A stretch of DNA of 64,000 nt, taken from contig JALIRH010000074.1 in the NCBI GenBank assembly GCA_023055505.1, forward strand, positions 1,955,001-2,019,000, in the 5' to 3' direction. Below, one piece after another: positions 13,001 through 25,795 of the stretch. This DNA is from Callipepla californica brunnescens (taxonomy: Eukaryota > Chordata > Aves > Galliformes > Odontophoridae). A program made the translations under genes and the position numbers. Every line of letters begins with the position of its first letter. The first letter of the stretch is position 1. Below the pieces are notes generated by a model. It was not told the origin of the DNA, did no database searches, and saw nothing but the letters and a program-made list of their open reading frames with translations.

Positions 13001-16000
13001 GCACAAAGTTAACAGCTTGCAAGCAAACCATAGGCTGAGGTCTGTTCTCAAACTGTTTTCTTAAATGTTGCATGTGGGACTTGTGCAAATTTCCTACCAT
13101 TGCTGTCACTGTCAAATGACAGAATTCTGTCAGCTTGCTTTCAGATGTGTGTTTGGAGTCTTACTGGACCTGATTCTTTTATATTCTCATTTGATCTTAC
13201 AAACACACCTGTCACTGGAAAGGATTGGGTTTGAGATCATATGAAGGCCGTTGCCTTTGGTGGCATTGATCAAATTCTTACAGGTTTATCCTGGACAAGG
13301 AATAGTACTTTAGTTTGATGTCATTTACTTATTTGTGTTCCTTTAAGAGCCATTTGAAGAGGGTATGTTAACATGCAGAGCTTTCCTGTCCAGAGGCACC
13401 AAAGTGCTGTGCTTGGCTTCATGGGAGTAAAACATTGAGTTGAAGACTGAAATTTGGTGGCACAGTGGAGTAAAAGAAGAAAGTAGATGCGGTTCCTTGT
13501 GAGATGGGCTAGCCTGGTTTTACACATCTGTTAAGAACATTTGAACCCACAGGCTAATTTCCCTTGAATTTGGTGGACGGTGGAAGTTTCACACAGTCAT
13601 GTTCCTATATGGAATGAGGTGGCTTTGGCAGGAGGAGGAATTTTCTGTTAATATTCCTGGTCAGGAAAAAGGCTGTGATGTAAACTCCAAATCACTCCTC
13701 CCTTAGGAACTGGAAAAAGAGCTTGTTCTCCAGACAAATCCATTACCAAACACATTTTCCTGGTTTCACTGATCAGGAAATGTTGTGTATTCTAATGGCG
13801 TTTTCTACCAAGCTTTATGTTCAGGGTTTTGCAGACTGTCAAATGTTAATCTCTTTCCATTAGATCCAGAGAATAAAAAAAGATATTGCCATAATTTGGC
13901 CATAACAAGGAGTTATTAGATTGAGTCTCACCAAGGAGGCAGCAGAGCAGGGGCTGGGTGAAGCATTCTCCAGGCATTGGGCGCCAGTCTGGAATTAGCA
14001 AAATACAAACTCAGTTGTGTTGACAGTCTCTTCCTGCTGGGTGAGAGAGGGAAATAAATACAGGAAAATTAAACTTATGTCTTAAAAAGCAAAGGGGTTA
14101 TGTTAAGAGCAGACTGGTTACAATGCTGGATCGTTATAACTGTGAGAAAATGTGACAAGACAGTCTACCCAAGCATATTTGCCTTTTTTTTTTTTTTTTT
14201 TGTTAATTCTGTGCTGTTGTGTGTAAACAGGCAATGATGGATTGTGCTGGAGTTCTGTGCATAGTATCTAAGAGAGCTGGATTTAATTGTCCTGTGCTTA
14301 TTGTACAAAAGGAATGAATTATGAGGCACTTTACAGCATCTCCAGTGAAAGTGATTATCAGCAATGCTCCTTGCCAGAGATATAACTCTGTCAAGCTGAC
14401 TCCCTCCTCTCTTGGGTTCTCTGGAAAAAGCTCGTGAATCTGCTGTCTCCTGCCAGTTAAAGCTTGGGGTGAAACACAAAACCAAAAGCTGCCAATAGCT
14501 ATATATTCACTTCAGATGTTGTAGGAATTTCTTATCCTGTTTTGTTTTTTTTCTTCTTTCTTTTTTTTTTCCCCTTGAGTGGAAGATCAGTCGAGGTTTT
14601 TGGAGCATGCGACTGAACTAGTGCAGCAGAATGTTTTCTCAGTTGATTGCTCTTTTGATTCTGTAGGTGAGCTGTGTGATAGAGACTTAGCTGTTGGCTT
14701 TAATTATGCTTGACCTGGGCTTGTATGCACTACAGTATGATTAGTAGTTGTGCCATGGGAAGGCCGCCTTCACCCCTACACAGCCAACCATATCTCATAG
14801 CTGTTCTCACACTGCTCCTCCCTGCAACACTCAGATAACCCCAGAAATAGGTTTAAGCTGAGACAGATGTATAAAAGGAATGCTGTGAGCCCTGCCCCCA
14901 GGACGGGGCAATAACTCATCTGTAGAAGAGCTGAAAGTTGTGCTCTTCACATTTTGTATTGATTACTGTGGCATAATAAAGGACAGTGGGATGAGATGTA
15001 GGGACCGTAACCTTGCCTGCTAGAAAGATTGAGGGGACACTGGTCATCCCTTTGGTCTTAAGGTTTGTTTAGATCTGCAGGAGGATTATCTCTGCCTTGA
15101 GGAAAGTTGGTTTTGGGGAGGAGAGGGTCCTGTCCCCTCTGCTAGGAGGCTTCTTGTGGCTGCAGGCTTCCCCCTTGCAAGCAAACATCACATTCCTGTA
15201 TGCTCAGACGTTTCTGTGCTTGGGGGTAGCCCAGATAAACAAGTTAAACAACACAAAAATGTGTGTGCAGCAGCTTATAAATAGGTGCTTATCTGTGCCC
15301 CTCCATCAGAAGAGATTTCACATCATTTTATGGACAGGACTACAGCTGCCAAAAAGCTTGCTCCTGAGAAGAATTAATAACACTACTAAAAAATGCAGTC
15401 GCAAATTGCTGCGGATTCTAATGGTGCTACCAGGTAGCATATGCAATTAGTTCAACATGATGAACAAATGTTAGCTCATAGCTGTGGTAACGCTCATGGC
15501 AGCACTCCCTGGGCGCTTAACTGTCCTGCTAATTAGTAACAGCTAAGAACAGAGGTTATGTGACATGTCATAGCCACAGGTCATATGTTAGAAGAGGACT
15601 GTTTGTAGTCGTGTCTTCTGCATGCAGAGAATGATTCTGGAAACAATTCTTGTAACTGTACTCCTGCGTTTTGGTAGATCAGCTGTTTCATGTGCAAATG
15701 AGAGACAATTCCTTGATTGCCGCCATTATGTCATCAAATGATTTGCCCTCAGTTTGTTGGCTCCAAGTCAGAGGAGCATCAGCAGTGACAGAGAAAGTTT
15801 GGGAAGAAGGACTTAGTAATTCACCATTTGCTCACTGACTGAAGAGACTGAATGCTAACCAGAGTGGCTGAGAGAAGCTGTAGAGTTCAAGGACTGAGTA
15901 AACCTTCTGTGGGGTTGGGAGTTGTGGGTGGCCACTTGTCCAATTATACAGAAGTAGGCCAGAGCTTCCTCTGGGACGAACTGGATGACAGCCTTGTGAC

Positions 16001-18849
16001 AAAATGGTCCCTTGCTTCAGAATGCCAATTCAGGATGACTTTTTCCAGCAATATAAGGAACAGCTTCTCCAAGAAAAAAAAAATCATAGTAGGATTAATA
16101 TTCTAATGCAGTAAGGCTTCTAACTTTTTCCCTTGGCAAGTAGCTTGTGATGGATAGCTTAAATTCATTTTGAATGTGGGAAACAGAAGTTCATGTCCAC
16201 ACCAGATGCTGGAGTTAATATGGGGAAGTGAACGTTTAATTTGTGGTTGGAGTAATCACTGCAGGAGGAGCACAGGGAAATACTGAGCATCCCTCAGAAG
16301 AGCTATTTCAGAGCCATCACTGTGTAGTCATCACCTCTTGCAACCATTTTAATTGTATGGCATTGCTCATTTTAGGATTCAGTACACATGGATTCAGGGG
16401 CTGGATTTTTAACTACCCAAAGTTCTAAGACAATTTCTCTTTAGTCAAATAGAAGACAAGTGCCCAGTAACTGGACTATGCTAAAGCCTGGATTTTCAAA
16501 GGCCAAAGCCCTTAGACAGCACTTCTGAAAACCTGGCTGAACTTCAGCACAAGCTTAGCTTTAGAAACCCTAAACTAAACTTTGAGCACAAAGGGATAGA
16601 CTGTCTTGTAAGTTCATGCCTTCATTAGGAGGATCCAAATCCTATTGATTTCAACATATATTATGTCTGGATCAGACCTGTCAGTGAGTGACCTCTGAGC
16701 ACCATGCTTAAAGCACCGTCAAGGCAACAGGGCAGCAGCCCCATGAGCAGGAATGTGGGATGGTGAGAGGTGAAGAAGGGACATCCTCTTCTCATTGACA
16801 GGCTTTCCCATAATAGAAAAAGAGGGGGAAAATCTTGGTAAGTCAAGTGGCTTGATTCATAAGCGAGCGAGCTCTAAAGTAAACACAATGCTGTGTGTGT
16901 CTCATTTGCCAATGAGATCATCTGTTTCTTTGTTAGGGGGGAAAAATGTGCTTCCCTTCCAAGTCCAGGGCCACTCAGGCAATTTACATGAACAAATAAA
17001 AATGAGGTTTAGCAGCCCTAAATAAATAAAATACAACTCTAAGTGGCCACCAAAGAACAGAGCTGCTCGAATGGAATAGAGCTGGGCTTGGAGCCAGATG
17101 GCTGCTGTTTGCCATGCCTGCTTACGATTACCAATCCAAGCACAGCTCAGATGCTTGTTGCTGAAGTCATTTATGGCTGCAGCAAAACATATATTGGGGG
17201 ATAAACAAGCTATGCTAAAGATGAACATCAGGGAAGAGAACATAAAGGAAATCTGTGCTTCAGTCATGGTCTTCACAGAAAGTTATGGGCTCCTGCCAGT
17301 GCAGCAGGGATCTAGGCTGATAAAGGCAATGAATATTTATCACTTACCAGAAAAGCTTACCAGAAAAGCCATCCCCCTCTTCTGCCAGCTGTAGCCTGTA
17401 GTTGTTCAAAAGTCATTCAATTAAATGAAGTCATTTTGAGTTTTCTCCTCTTTGAGGTTAGGATCTGGTCATGCCTTAGTTCAGTGCTTCTAACCATGGG
17501 GCAGGTGCACAGAACATTACCATGGACTCAGTTAACGTATAAAGTTCCAAGTAGCTGTGTTTCATTGCTATATCCTCAAATGAGCTAGCTATCTAAAATG
17601 TGGGCTTTTCATCCAACAGAAATGAGCACTTTCAAAGTTAATTCACTTGTCAAAGTTCTTCACAATTCTTAAGATGCCAAATGAGCTTCTGTCGGCATTT
17701 CACTGCTTCCTTTGACAACAGAAGAAGCCAACGCAACCAGTTTAAATGAAGCGCCTGATGTTTAGAGAAATAATGCTAGGAGGGACTAATCTCTCCAAGG
17801 CTTTGATAGGAGTTTCATCTATATTTAGTTATCTCTCTGTTTTTTGAAAATCATTCTGTGCAATCTGATCTTTAGATGGAAGGTAACCAGCTGCATTCCA
17901 AGTTCTTTCTTTGTCATAGCTGCAGCCTTGCTGAAGCTGGCTTGTGGCTTCTTACAGTATATTCTTTCCACAATGGAGCTGCTGTGTTGGGGCTGCTTTC
18001 AGTTCTTTGCTTAAGTTTCAGGTGGAAGTCAGGTTTGACAGCTCTATCAAGCCTCTGTTGAGATTTGTGCTGTATGTTTAACTAACTAATGTTAGATCCC
18101 ATCATTGTACTTCCCTGCTTAAAAAAAAAAATAAAATAAAATAAAAACTTCCCCTGTGTGTTTTGTTCATTTATGTTCATATACTGTCTCCTAAGAAATA
18201 ATTAAAAACAAACAAACAACAAAACCTGAATGCTCAGAGCATGAGTATGGTGTGTGACTGTATACAAAAGCTTAAATGAGTGTAAACCATGCCAAATATT
18301 GGTGAGTACTATCAAACTAGCGAAAACTCACAGAAGTTGAGTTATTGTAGTATACATGAAACGGAAGTGGAAGTTGTGGGCTGTAACCTATGCACATGCA
18401 GAGCCAGAATTGAGTGAATGTTGATGTGGAAGCGAGAGCATGATGCTTAAAAGGCCATTGCTTCACATCTGGGTGCATTTGGCCCTTTGGGTTTCCCATC
18501 TGCTCAGGCATGAATGCATATTTGAGTTAGTTATTCTTGTCTGTGGTTCAGCAGATGGGGATATACATGTTCAGTGCTATTTTTAGGAGCGTTTTTTATA
18601 TCAGCCTGTTGTTCTAAATGTCAAGACCTGGAATCATGGTAGCTGACTCCAGGTACTTTAGCACAGTCATTTTATCAAGTGTTCAGACTGTAGATTTTCT
18701 CATTTATATCTCAGGAGTAGGAAGTATGCCTCTCCAGAGTACTGTATAACTCTCATAGGAGATTTATCTTGCTCTCAAAGTATCTGTCTCTCTCCATTGA
18801 CTAGAAAGGGGCCTAAGTAAAGTGCTGTGTTTAGAAACCTAAAGATAGT
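10041..18849. other. Intron interior, no gene; pyrimidine tracts and possible conserved elements
   Basis: No transposon was recognised. The segment holds an interrupted A tract at 10492-10516, a T18 run at 14184-14201, a 32-base pure pyrimidine tract at 14545-14576, an (AAAAT)n run at 18121-18147, a 14-bp perfect palindrome at 11646-11659 and a 13-bp perfect tandem duplication at 17343-17368. Two subregions (15225-15790 and 16860-17345) are rich in homeodomain-, POU- and YY1-like words and look like candidate conserved noncoding sequence. The 175-codon frame at 10598-11125 has no recognisable domain and is not called. Confidence 0.55.
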
Positions 18850-19020
18850 TGAAATGAGGGCCAGTAATTGGTACGTCCCAAGGACCTTACAGGGAGACAA
18901 AAACAGCATAATTCTTGCTAGTTGACAGATAAGGGACTGAACTAATATGCCCAAAGCAAAACAAAGTTTGCAGAGGATTTAGGAACTGATCCTGAGTGTT
19001 CTGAAGTCCAGTTTTGGCCT
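18850..19020 (-). repeat. Possible ancient MIR-like SINE relic
   Basis: Read on the + strand, the segment gives acagataagggactga, then tatgcccaaagcaaaacaaag, then ggaactgatcctgagtgttc and gaagtccag. This parallels the reverse complement of MIR: 'acagatgaggaaactgag', 'cttgcccaaggtcacacag', 'ggattcgaaccc' and 'gactccag'. The order and spacing agree better than single words would by chance, but divergence is heavy. Confidence 0.45.
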
Positions 19021-21339
19021 TAACTGTTCGTTCACCATTATTGTTGCACTGCACTAATGTCTTACATCCTCCCTTCCTCGAATAAAATACATACCTTAAA
19101 ATCTGTATGCTAGCACATCTTAGAGTGTTTATGTAGTACTATTATGTGTAGACACATCTGCACTTCCCTGAAGCCAAGGTACCAGATGGGCATTACTGAC
19201 ACACAGTTTTTCACAAAGACACTCACTGGGCCAACCCAACTATGGCTGAAGTTGAATTGGAAAAAGTCCACTGAGAGTTACTGAATCCACCTGGCTCAGG
19301 AAGGCTATGAGCTGCTGGAGGCTGTGAGAATGTTCTGGTAAAGTTTCTCTGTACAGCTGTCTTATTTTCTGTGCTCTTTGCTGGACATCAGTATTGACCA
19401 TCAGCAGTGGTGGGATGATGACTTCAAGGACCTGTAGTGTGATCTAGTAGTTCTGCTCTTTGTTTGTTACGGTAGAAAGTATCATCTTATTAATTTAGCC
19501 TAATCCTTATATGTCTTTCCTGTGTTTTCCTGCATCACAGAAAGCAGTTAGAAGTTGAACACAACTCCTGTTTTACCCAGAAAGAGCAAGAGGAGCCCAG
19601 GGCTTGCCCTTAGACTGCATGATCAAGGAGCTTGCGGCATGAACTCTTAACTCTTGTTCCACTCTCAAAAACCTGTGCTGCTGTAAATATGGTCAGCAGT
19701 CCAACACTGACCATCTCGTAGGTTATCGTGATGCTGCTAAATTTAAAAGACAAAACTATTTTTAACATAAACAGCCAAGTCCCACAAATCACATTGAAAG
19801 GCATGGTTCCGATTATAGATTGGTAACACATTTGCTGTGATAAAAAACAGAGCTGTGTCAGGTGATCTTGTTAATGCAATATTTGTACACTTGAGTAATA
19901 GATGCAGCTGGTGGGAGGGGGAAATTGTTTTTTTAACAAATCAGCTGTTCTATTTTACTAGCAATTATTCATTTATACTGTAGCAGAGGAGTAGTCAGAA
20001 TCAGAGGCAAACCTTGCTAGTCTGGAGGTCAGGAAGGACTATAAAACGTGAGACACGTTCTACTCTCAGGATAGATGTCCTTTCCCCTTTGCTGACTCTA
20101 CAACACCTGCTGCACTTTAGACATACACTTACCTTCAACTTCTTTGTGTATGTTTTTTTCTTTCAAACTGAAAACAAGGTTTCAGAACGTATATAGCATG
20201 CAGTAAAGGCATTTTCTTAAGAATGGAATTATCCATACATTTGATTTGCCAAAATTATTCTTTCGGAAGGAAGCTTGGTTGGAGGTGTTATGTTCCATTA
20301 TTGGGATACCAGCTTGAACAGTCCTAGTTTGTAATTACAAAACAGTCTTTCACCTGGAGCTTTGTGCATGCGATGTTGTAAAGTCAAAATTAGTTCTCAG
20401 GTATGCATCAAAAGCTCATTTCTTGCTCTTGGGCCCATGAGAAGCCTTTGACGTCTAGATATTGGTCTGATGCCTTGACACTTCAATAGCAGCCTCATAG
20501 CACTATTCAGTCAGTTTCTTCCTCCTGTGATGTAGCCAAGATCAGCTTGTGCTGGTGTCGCAGACTCCCAGCATCACTGCAGCATATCTTGCCTGTCTGT
20601 GCTTCCCTGTGCAGTTTCCTAGGGGTTTGCTTTCCAGTAAATTCCCGATAGCTCTGCACCTGACTGAGAGTGGTGTGTTGGCTCTACCTGATAAAAGACC
20701 ATGGTTGTCCTTTGGAGGCTCCCCAGCTTCCGAGCAGCCAGCGGTTGGGACTTTGTGTGAAAGGAAATGGACTAACGGCAAGAAAGCTTGGGAGGAGCAA
20801 GGCTCTCTGTTCTTGCTGTGTCCTTCAGGTCTGAATGGCTCTATGCCAGAAGGTGGCACAGTTCCAAGGGGACGATGGGGCCCAATACTAACATCTGCTG
20901 AGACAGAACATGAGAATCCACAGAGGAGCAAGCCTCTCCCCCTTCCCATTTCTTCTTCCAAAAAATAGCTAATGTAAATAAATTGTCTGTTCACACGTGT
21001 TTTGGCATCTGAATGGAAACACTTGTCTGTGCTCCCTCACCAGCCTTGCTCCCTCCCTACCTCAGCACTTTTGCTCAATGAGCTGTTCTTGCTCAGCCTA
21101 AGAACAACTCAGGGTTATTCTGTTAGATTTCCCCCTTGGACTGATAACAAGCTGAAGGAGCAGGCTGTAAAGCTGGTGACATAGACCAACCCTAATAAGC
21201 TGAGAGGTCCCCAAACTCTAATTGATGCAGCAGATCAACATTCAGCCAGGACCCAGGGTCTGTCCCAGGATCTCTAAGTGCTCAAGACAGCAAAAATAGC
21301 AGCACTATTCATTGTGCTGCTTTTCTTAGCTCAAGGGTT
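19021..21339. other. Intron interior, nothing specific recognised
   Basis: No repeat, RNA gene or coding exon was recognised. At 20542-20994 both strands are open for about 140-150 codons in a somewhat GC-richer patch. Neither translation resembles a known family, and mirrored open frames of this kind usually reflect base composition. Confidence 0.5.
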
Positions 21340-21460
21340 AGAATCATATAATAGAAGCAAGGTTGGAAAAGACCTCTAAGATTGTCTAGTCCAACCATCT
21401 GCCTACCGCCACTGCTGCCTGCTAAGCCAAGCCCCAGAATATCACATCTGCATGTTTCTT
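21340..21460 (-). repeat. CR1 LINE 3'-end fragment
   Basis: The + strand reads agaatcatataatag, then aggttggaaaagacctctaag and gtctagtccaacc. This is the reverse complement of the CR1 3' untranslated end, so the element lies on the minus strand. The similarity fades after 'catgtttcttgaa' near 21460. It is a typical short 5'-truncated bird CR1 copy. Confidence 0.85.
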
Positions 21461-23329
21461 GAATTAGAATCAAATATGTCCAGAAATGCTGCTCTACTCA
21501 TCAGTTCTTCTGTATTAGTAAAATATAATAGAGTCTAGCCCTGAGATGTAGGAGATGAGTATATAGAATGAATTGTCATGATGATCACCTACCTTGAACT
21601 CTCAAGGAAAACATCCTCCTTACAATATTTTTACTGGGACTAAAGAGAAAAATAAGCTCAAGATTTAGAGCTACTTCTTCCCTGTACCACATTTCTCCAT
21701 CTCTTCAGTCAGTTTTGATATGAGTGTCTAAACCTGGGATTTCAAGCTGTTCAGAGGCCTGTTCCAGGCTGCTGAGCCCCTTGCTGCTACTCTAGAGAGC
21801 ACTGGTCAAAAGAACTGCTGTGCCTGCAGTGCAGTTATTACCTGTCAGTCTGCTTTCAAATCAAGGGAGATCTCCAGTCATTTGTAGGTGGATCAGTTGG
21901 AGGTGGATTTCAACTTAACTCTGGGAGAAGGTGAGCAGAGGAGAGGTTGTTCTGTTGATGCACCCACAAAGTAGTGATGTCTAAGTTGCGAGAATCTCTT
22001 CATGTGATGGCTAATGTTAAAAGAAAATAACTACTAGATGGTAGAAAAACACAGAGAGCATTGAAGAAGTCAGTGTGTTTGTTTGTTTTTTTTCTTTTTG
22101 TTCCCTCACCCAGTTTTATCATCAGCTGATTCATTATGCTTCCGTGTCTACTGTTCCTTCTTGCTCTGTTTCCATATCCAAAAAATCACACTGTTTTAGA
22201 GTCAGGGTTTTGCTTTATTTGGAGACCGCTGAAATGTGAGCTGCACAAAAATTCTTTGTGTGACTACACCTTATAGGTATTGTTAGCAAGTTACTGAAGG
22301 AGAAAATAATGTATTTAATAATAGAATTTCATTAATAATACAAACAGGCTATGCAGAAAATCATACTCATGCAAATTCATTTTGACCCAGTCAGCTTTAA
22401 CTTTGAGTTGTTTTGTACAGACAAGGAGAAGAGAGGTGGGAGGTCATGTGCTGCAAAATGCTTCAGATACTTCTAGCTGAAAAAATAAATGTTCAGGCAA
22501 TTACAATGCCCCTTGTTAAAGGAGGAGGTAGAAACATTGTCATCCTCTGCACCATGTGTGCTTCCCCTACTGCAGTATAATCAGCCACTGAGACATCCTT
22601 AATCTTTCCGGATTATTTGCAACTGCACCTGCCTGAACTTTCTCTTTCCTGAATAACATTTGATTAAATCCACTTTCAAAATACCACTGTGACTGCAGTG
22701 CTGGGGGGGCACTTGCAGAGCATGTTTTGCTCTCCATCCTGATTGCATCTGAATTAATTATGCTAAATGCAGGGACAGGAACAATATTGATGTAACAGAA
22801 GTTTATCAGGTTGATGTGGTCATTCAGATGAGAGGACTGCAAACAGCTTCAGCTGTGGCCTCCCATGAGGAGAAAATGTCATCTCATTATTATTCAGATT
22901 GACCTGATTTGGGTTATTTCTTTCTCGGATTTGAAGTAGTTTTGGAATCTCATTAGCTTACTGACATTTGCATGTGTTAATAGAGTTCTTGCTTGTTTTT
23001 AGTCTTCTGTCTCTTCCTTATTGCAAATGGGAGTTGGGTGAAAGTCGGGGGGGAGGGTTCTGTTTCAGTCCTGCAGTGCCATTTTGTTTGTGAACAGCCC
23101 TGGTGCACAGTTGTGGAGGCTTCCTCTTTGTCCCTGAGCCATTGCCTGTGCCAGAGCTGAAGTCCTGGTCTGGTCATAAGTATGTGCAGTACTCATTAGA
23201 TTATTATTATTAATTTTAACTTGTACTGTGTGCATAATTACCAGTGACTGAAGTATGAATTTATCCCGCTGCTTGAAGATCTAGGTGCAAATCTTGCCAA
23301 GAAAAGACCTTTCAAGAATATAATGTGTT
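21461..23329. other. Intron interior, no gene; possible conserved element near 22.7-23.0 kb
   Basis: No repeat was recognised. The part at 22735-22985 contains tightly packed homeodomain-like (AATTAATTA) and octamer-like (ATTTGCAT) words without simple-sequence bias and reads like conserved noncoding DNA; this is an impression, not a measurement. A G7 run occurs near 22704. Confidence 0.4.
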
Positions 23330-23510
23330 GGATAGAATCAGAAAGACCACTAAGGTCGTCTAGTCCAGCCATCAACCCATGTCTGTGTCCTCTCCAGATC
23401 TTGTCACTCAGTGCCATGTGTATCCTTCTCTTGAGCACCTCCAGAGATGGTGACTTCACCATCTCCCTGGGCAGCCTGTGCCAATACTGCACCAAATTCA
23501 CCTTCTGCAC
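23330..23510 (-). repeat. CR1 LINE fragment with remnant ORF2 C-terminus
   Basis: The + strand carries agaccactaaggtcgtctag, then ccatcaaccca, then cttgagcacctccagagatgg and tgacttcaccatctccctgg, the standard CR1 3' region in reverse complement. The minus-strand frame spells WHRLPREMVKSPSLEVLKRR, the C-terminal tail of CR1 ORF2 (compare W-x-GLPREV-x-APSL in the young copy at 61.3-61.9 kb). It is older and more diverged than that copy. Confidence 0.85.
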
Positions 23511-24637
23511 GTGTAAGAGAGATCCAAGGCATGCGTGCCCTACTTCCAGGGGGTGGCACAAGGGAAAATTGAACAGATGCTTCTTATAACTGTCTGTACT
23601 GTAGTTTGCTGCTCCAGGTTTTGCAGGGTTTGCTCAAACCTAGGACCTCCAAATGCCTGTCTCCACACAGCTTGTTGATGCTGAGGACTGCATCCTCAAT
23701 AGTATTTTTATTTTTCCTTTGCAAAACTTAATGGAAATTCATCTTTGTGTTCCTGGCATTGCACTGGCAGTCATTGACTCAGTCTGATGAGTGTGTCCAG
23801 ATGGCCTTTAATAGAGTATGTCATAAATGGTTTCAGCCTCTCACAGTCCTAATATCAAATTGATAAGTGCCTGGAATTCCTAAAGAAGAACAGCTTGAAC
23901 ACGGTGTTTTCAGGCTTAGTGAACATCTGTGAGTGCTGTGATCTTTCTTATTCTTTTTTCAGGCAAAAAAAGTATTTTATTTCCAAATGCATAAGAAACT
24001 GTTTTCCCAAATATTTTTGATTTTATTTTCCACTTCCTTTTCTGAAAATGGAGAATCCAGTTAGTCATTAAAACAGAGACTTGGATGAAGATTCCTGGGG
24101 AGGCTTTCATGGGAGGAAGAAATATATCTTTTAATATCTTTTTGTTGAAAAATGGCTACTTCTCCAGGCACTTGTGCCTGGAACTAAAAGTGAATAATAT
24201 GTTTAAGAATACCTGGAAAACTCATTTTGAGGCTAGCTACAGACTAAAGACAACTTCTAATTTAATTTAATTTTTGTTTTGTCTTGATATTTGCAGTACA
24301 CTTGTGTTCATTTATACAGCATCTCTTGCTACTGGAGCACGCTAACACTATTTTTCCCATTACTCAGACAAAAGGCCCTGTGGTAGGAGCTGCTGCTTGG
24401 ACCTAATTTTGCTGAGTGATGCCCTATTGGTTCCTGCAAATCTCCACAGTCGCTGCGCTTTATTTATCCTTTTTCTAAGGAATTGAATGAACTCTCTAGG
24501 TTTAGCGATTTTAGAAATACGTTTTGATGAGTTATATTTCTTTTGGGGTTTTTTGCTTAAAAATGTTTCCTTCCCTGGTTGCTGGATGGGTGAACATAAT
24601 AAAAATAAAAGCCAAACAAACACAGACATACACGCAT

Positions 24638-24638
<1 letters not shown>

Positions 24639-24670
<32 letters not shown>
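24639..24670. repeat. (CA)16 microsatellite
   Basis: Sixteen perfect CA units are preceded by imperfect ACAC/GCAT units and followed by short TATA-rich runs. This kind of tract is usually length-polymorphic. Confidence 0.97.
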
Positions 24671-24674
<4 letters not shown>

Positions 24675-25760
24675 AATATGTTTTTATATATATATACAGG
24701 CAAGGTTGTTTACTGAGATTCGAGGAATTACTGTGATGTAGCAGACTACTAGTAGTAATGTAAAGGCTGCAATGTCCTTATTTTACATGTAAGTTCCTAG
24801 TACAGGAGATGGGCTGTACCTTTTAAGCAGCTTTATTCAAAGAGATAAAATTGTAGAGATCCTCTACCTTTGGCTTGTGTTTGGGAGGACTATGGCTGTG
24901 CCACTGGAAAAGAACTCTCTTCAAACTTTCTAAGCTCCTACCAAGACAGTGGTTGAATGTCAGCGCAAAGTAATGCTGTTACCATTGCCACACGTGCCGA
25001 ATGTTGAAAAGTAGGATTTCTCTTCCAGGGAAATAAATGTGTTTGTAGTCTAAGTTGAATCAAAAAAGAATGCGTATAAGGTCTTGGAACAGAAATTCCA
25101 GCCTGCCCCAACATGAATGTCAGTGGAAACCCTACTGTGTTTCCCCCCTTGATGGTGACCAATACTGCCAAGTATTAAAGGTAACTGCTAAGTCATTGTG
25201 TGAAGGTGATGAATCATTTTGACTGCTTTGCAATGTTGAAATATTAGCATCAATGTCAAAAGTAATTCTGTGAGTGCTGTTAGAAAGAAATGAGGAAATT
25301 TTTAACTGTAGGACAAGTGTCCAAATGATGAAATCAGATTCCTCTTTCTCAGTAACTTGTCAAAATTGACATCTTCTGCAAAATGTATAGGAACAGGTAA
25401 CAGTGTTTCCCAGCTGAAAAATACTGCTAAAAAATTCAGTAATGCAGTGTCAGTGCACGTTACAGAAGTAGTACTTGTTTATGTTTGTAGAAGAAAAGCG
25501 ATGTAGAATTTAATAGCAGAATGTTCTAATGAAGTGCATCTCAGTAAATTACTGTGATTCTGATTCACTGCCTTTCTTCTTCTACACAAGCAGCTGAGTA
25601 CCAGCTTGGCTGGAAATGCTCTTGTTGGTGTAAGTGAATGCAGAAAGCTAATTTGGTAGCCTTTTAACCTACTTCATCCTTGTCTTCACCTTTACTCTCA
25701 TTTTCACATGGCCTCCTGTTACAAACCATCTCCTTGATTGTAGTACAAAGAAAGAACAGG

Positions 25761-25795
25761 GTTTGTTGTTTTTTTTTTGTTTTTTTTTTTTTTGT
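25761..25795. repeat. T-rich/G simple repeat
   Basis: Long T runs are broken by single G residues, in a low-complexity tract. Confidence 0.85.

Noticed and set aside
20542..20994. Mirrored 139- and 150-codon frames on opposite strands
   Set aside because: Both translations lack recognisable motifs. Antisense open frames in the same place usually come from base composition.
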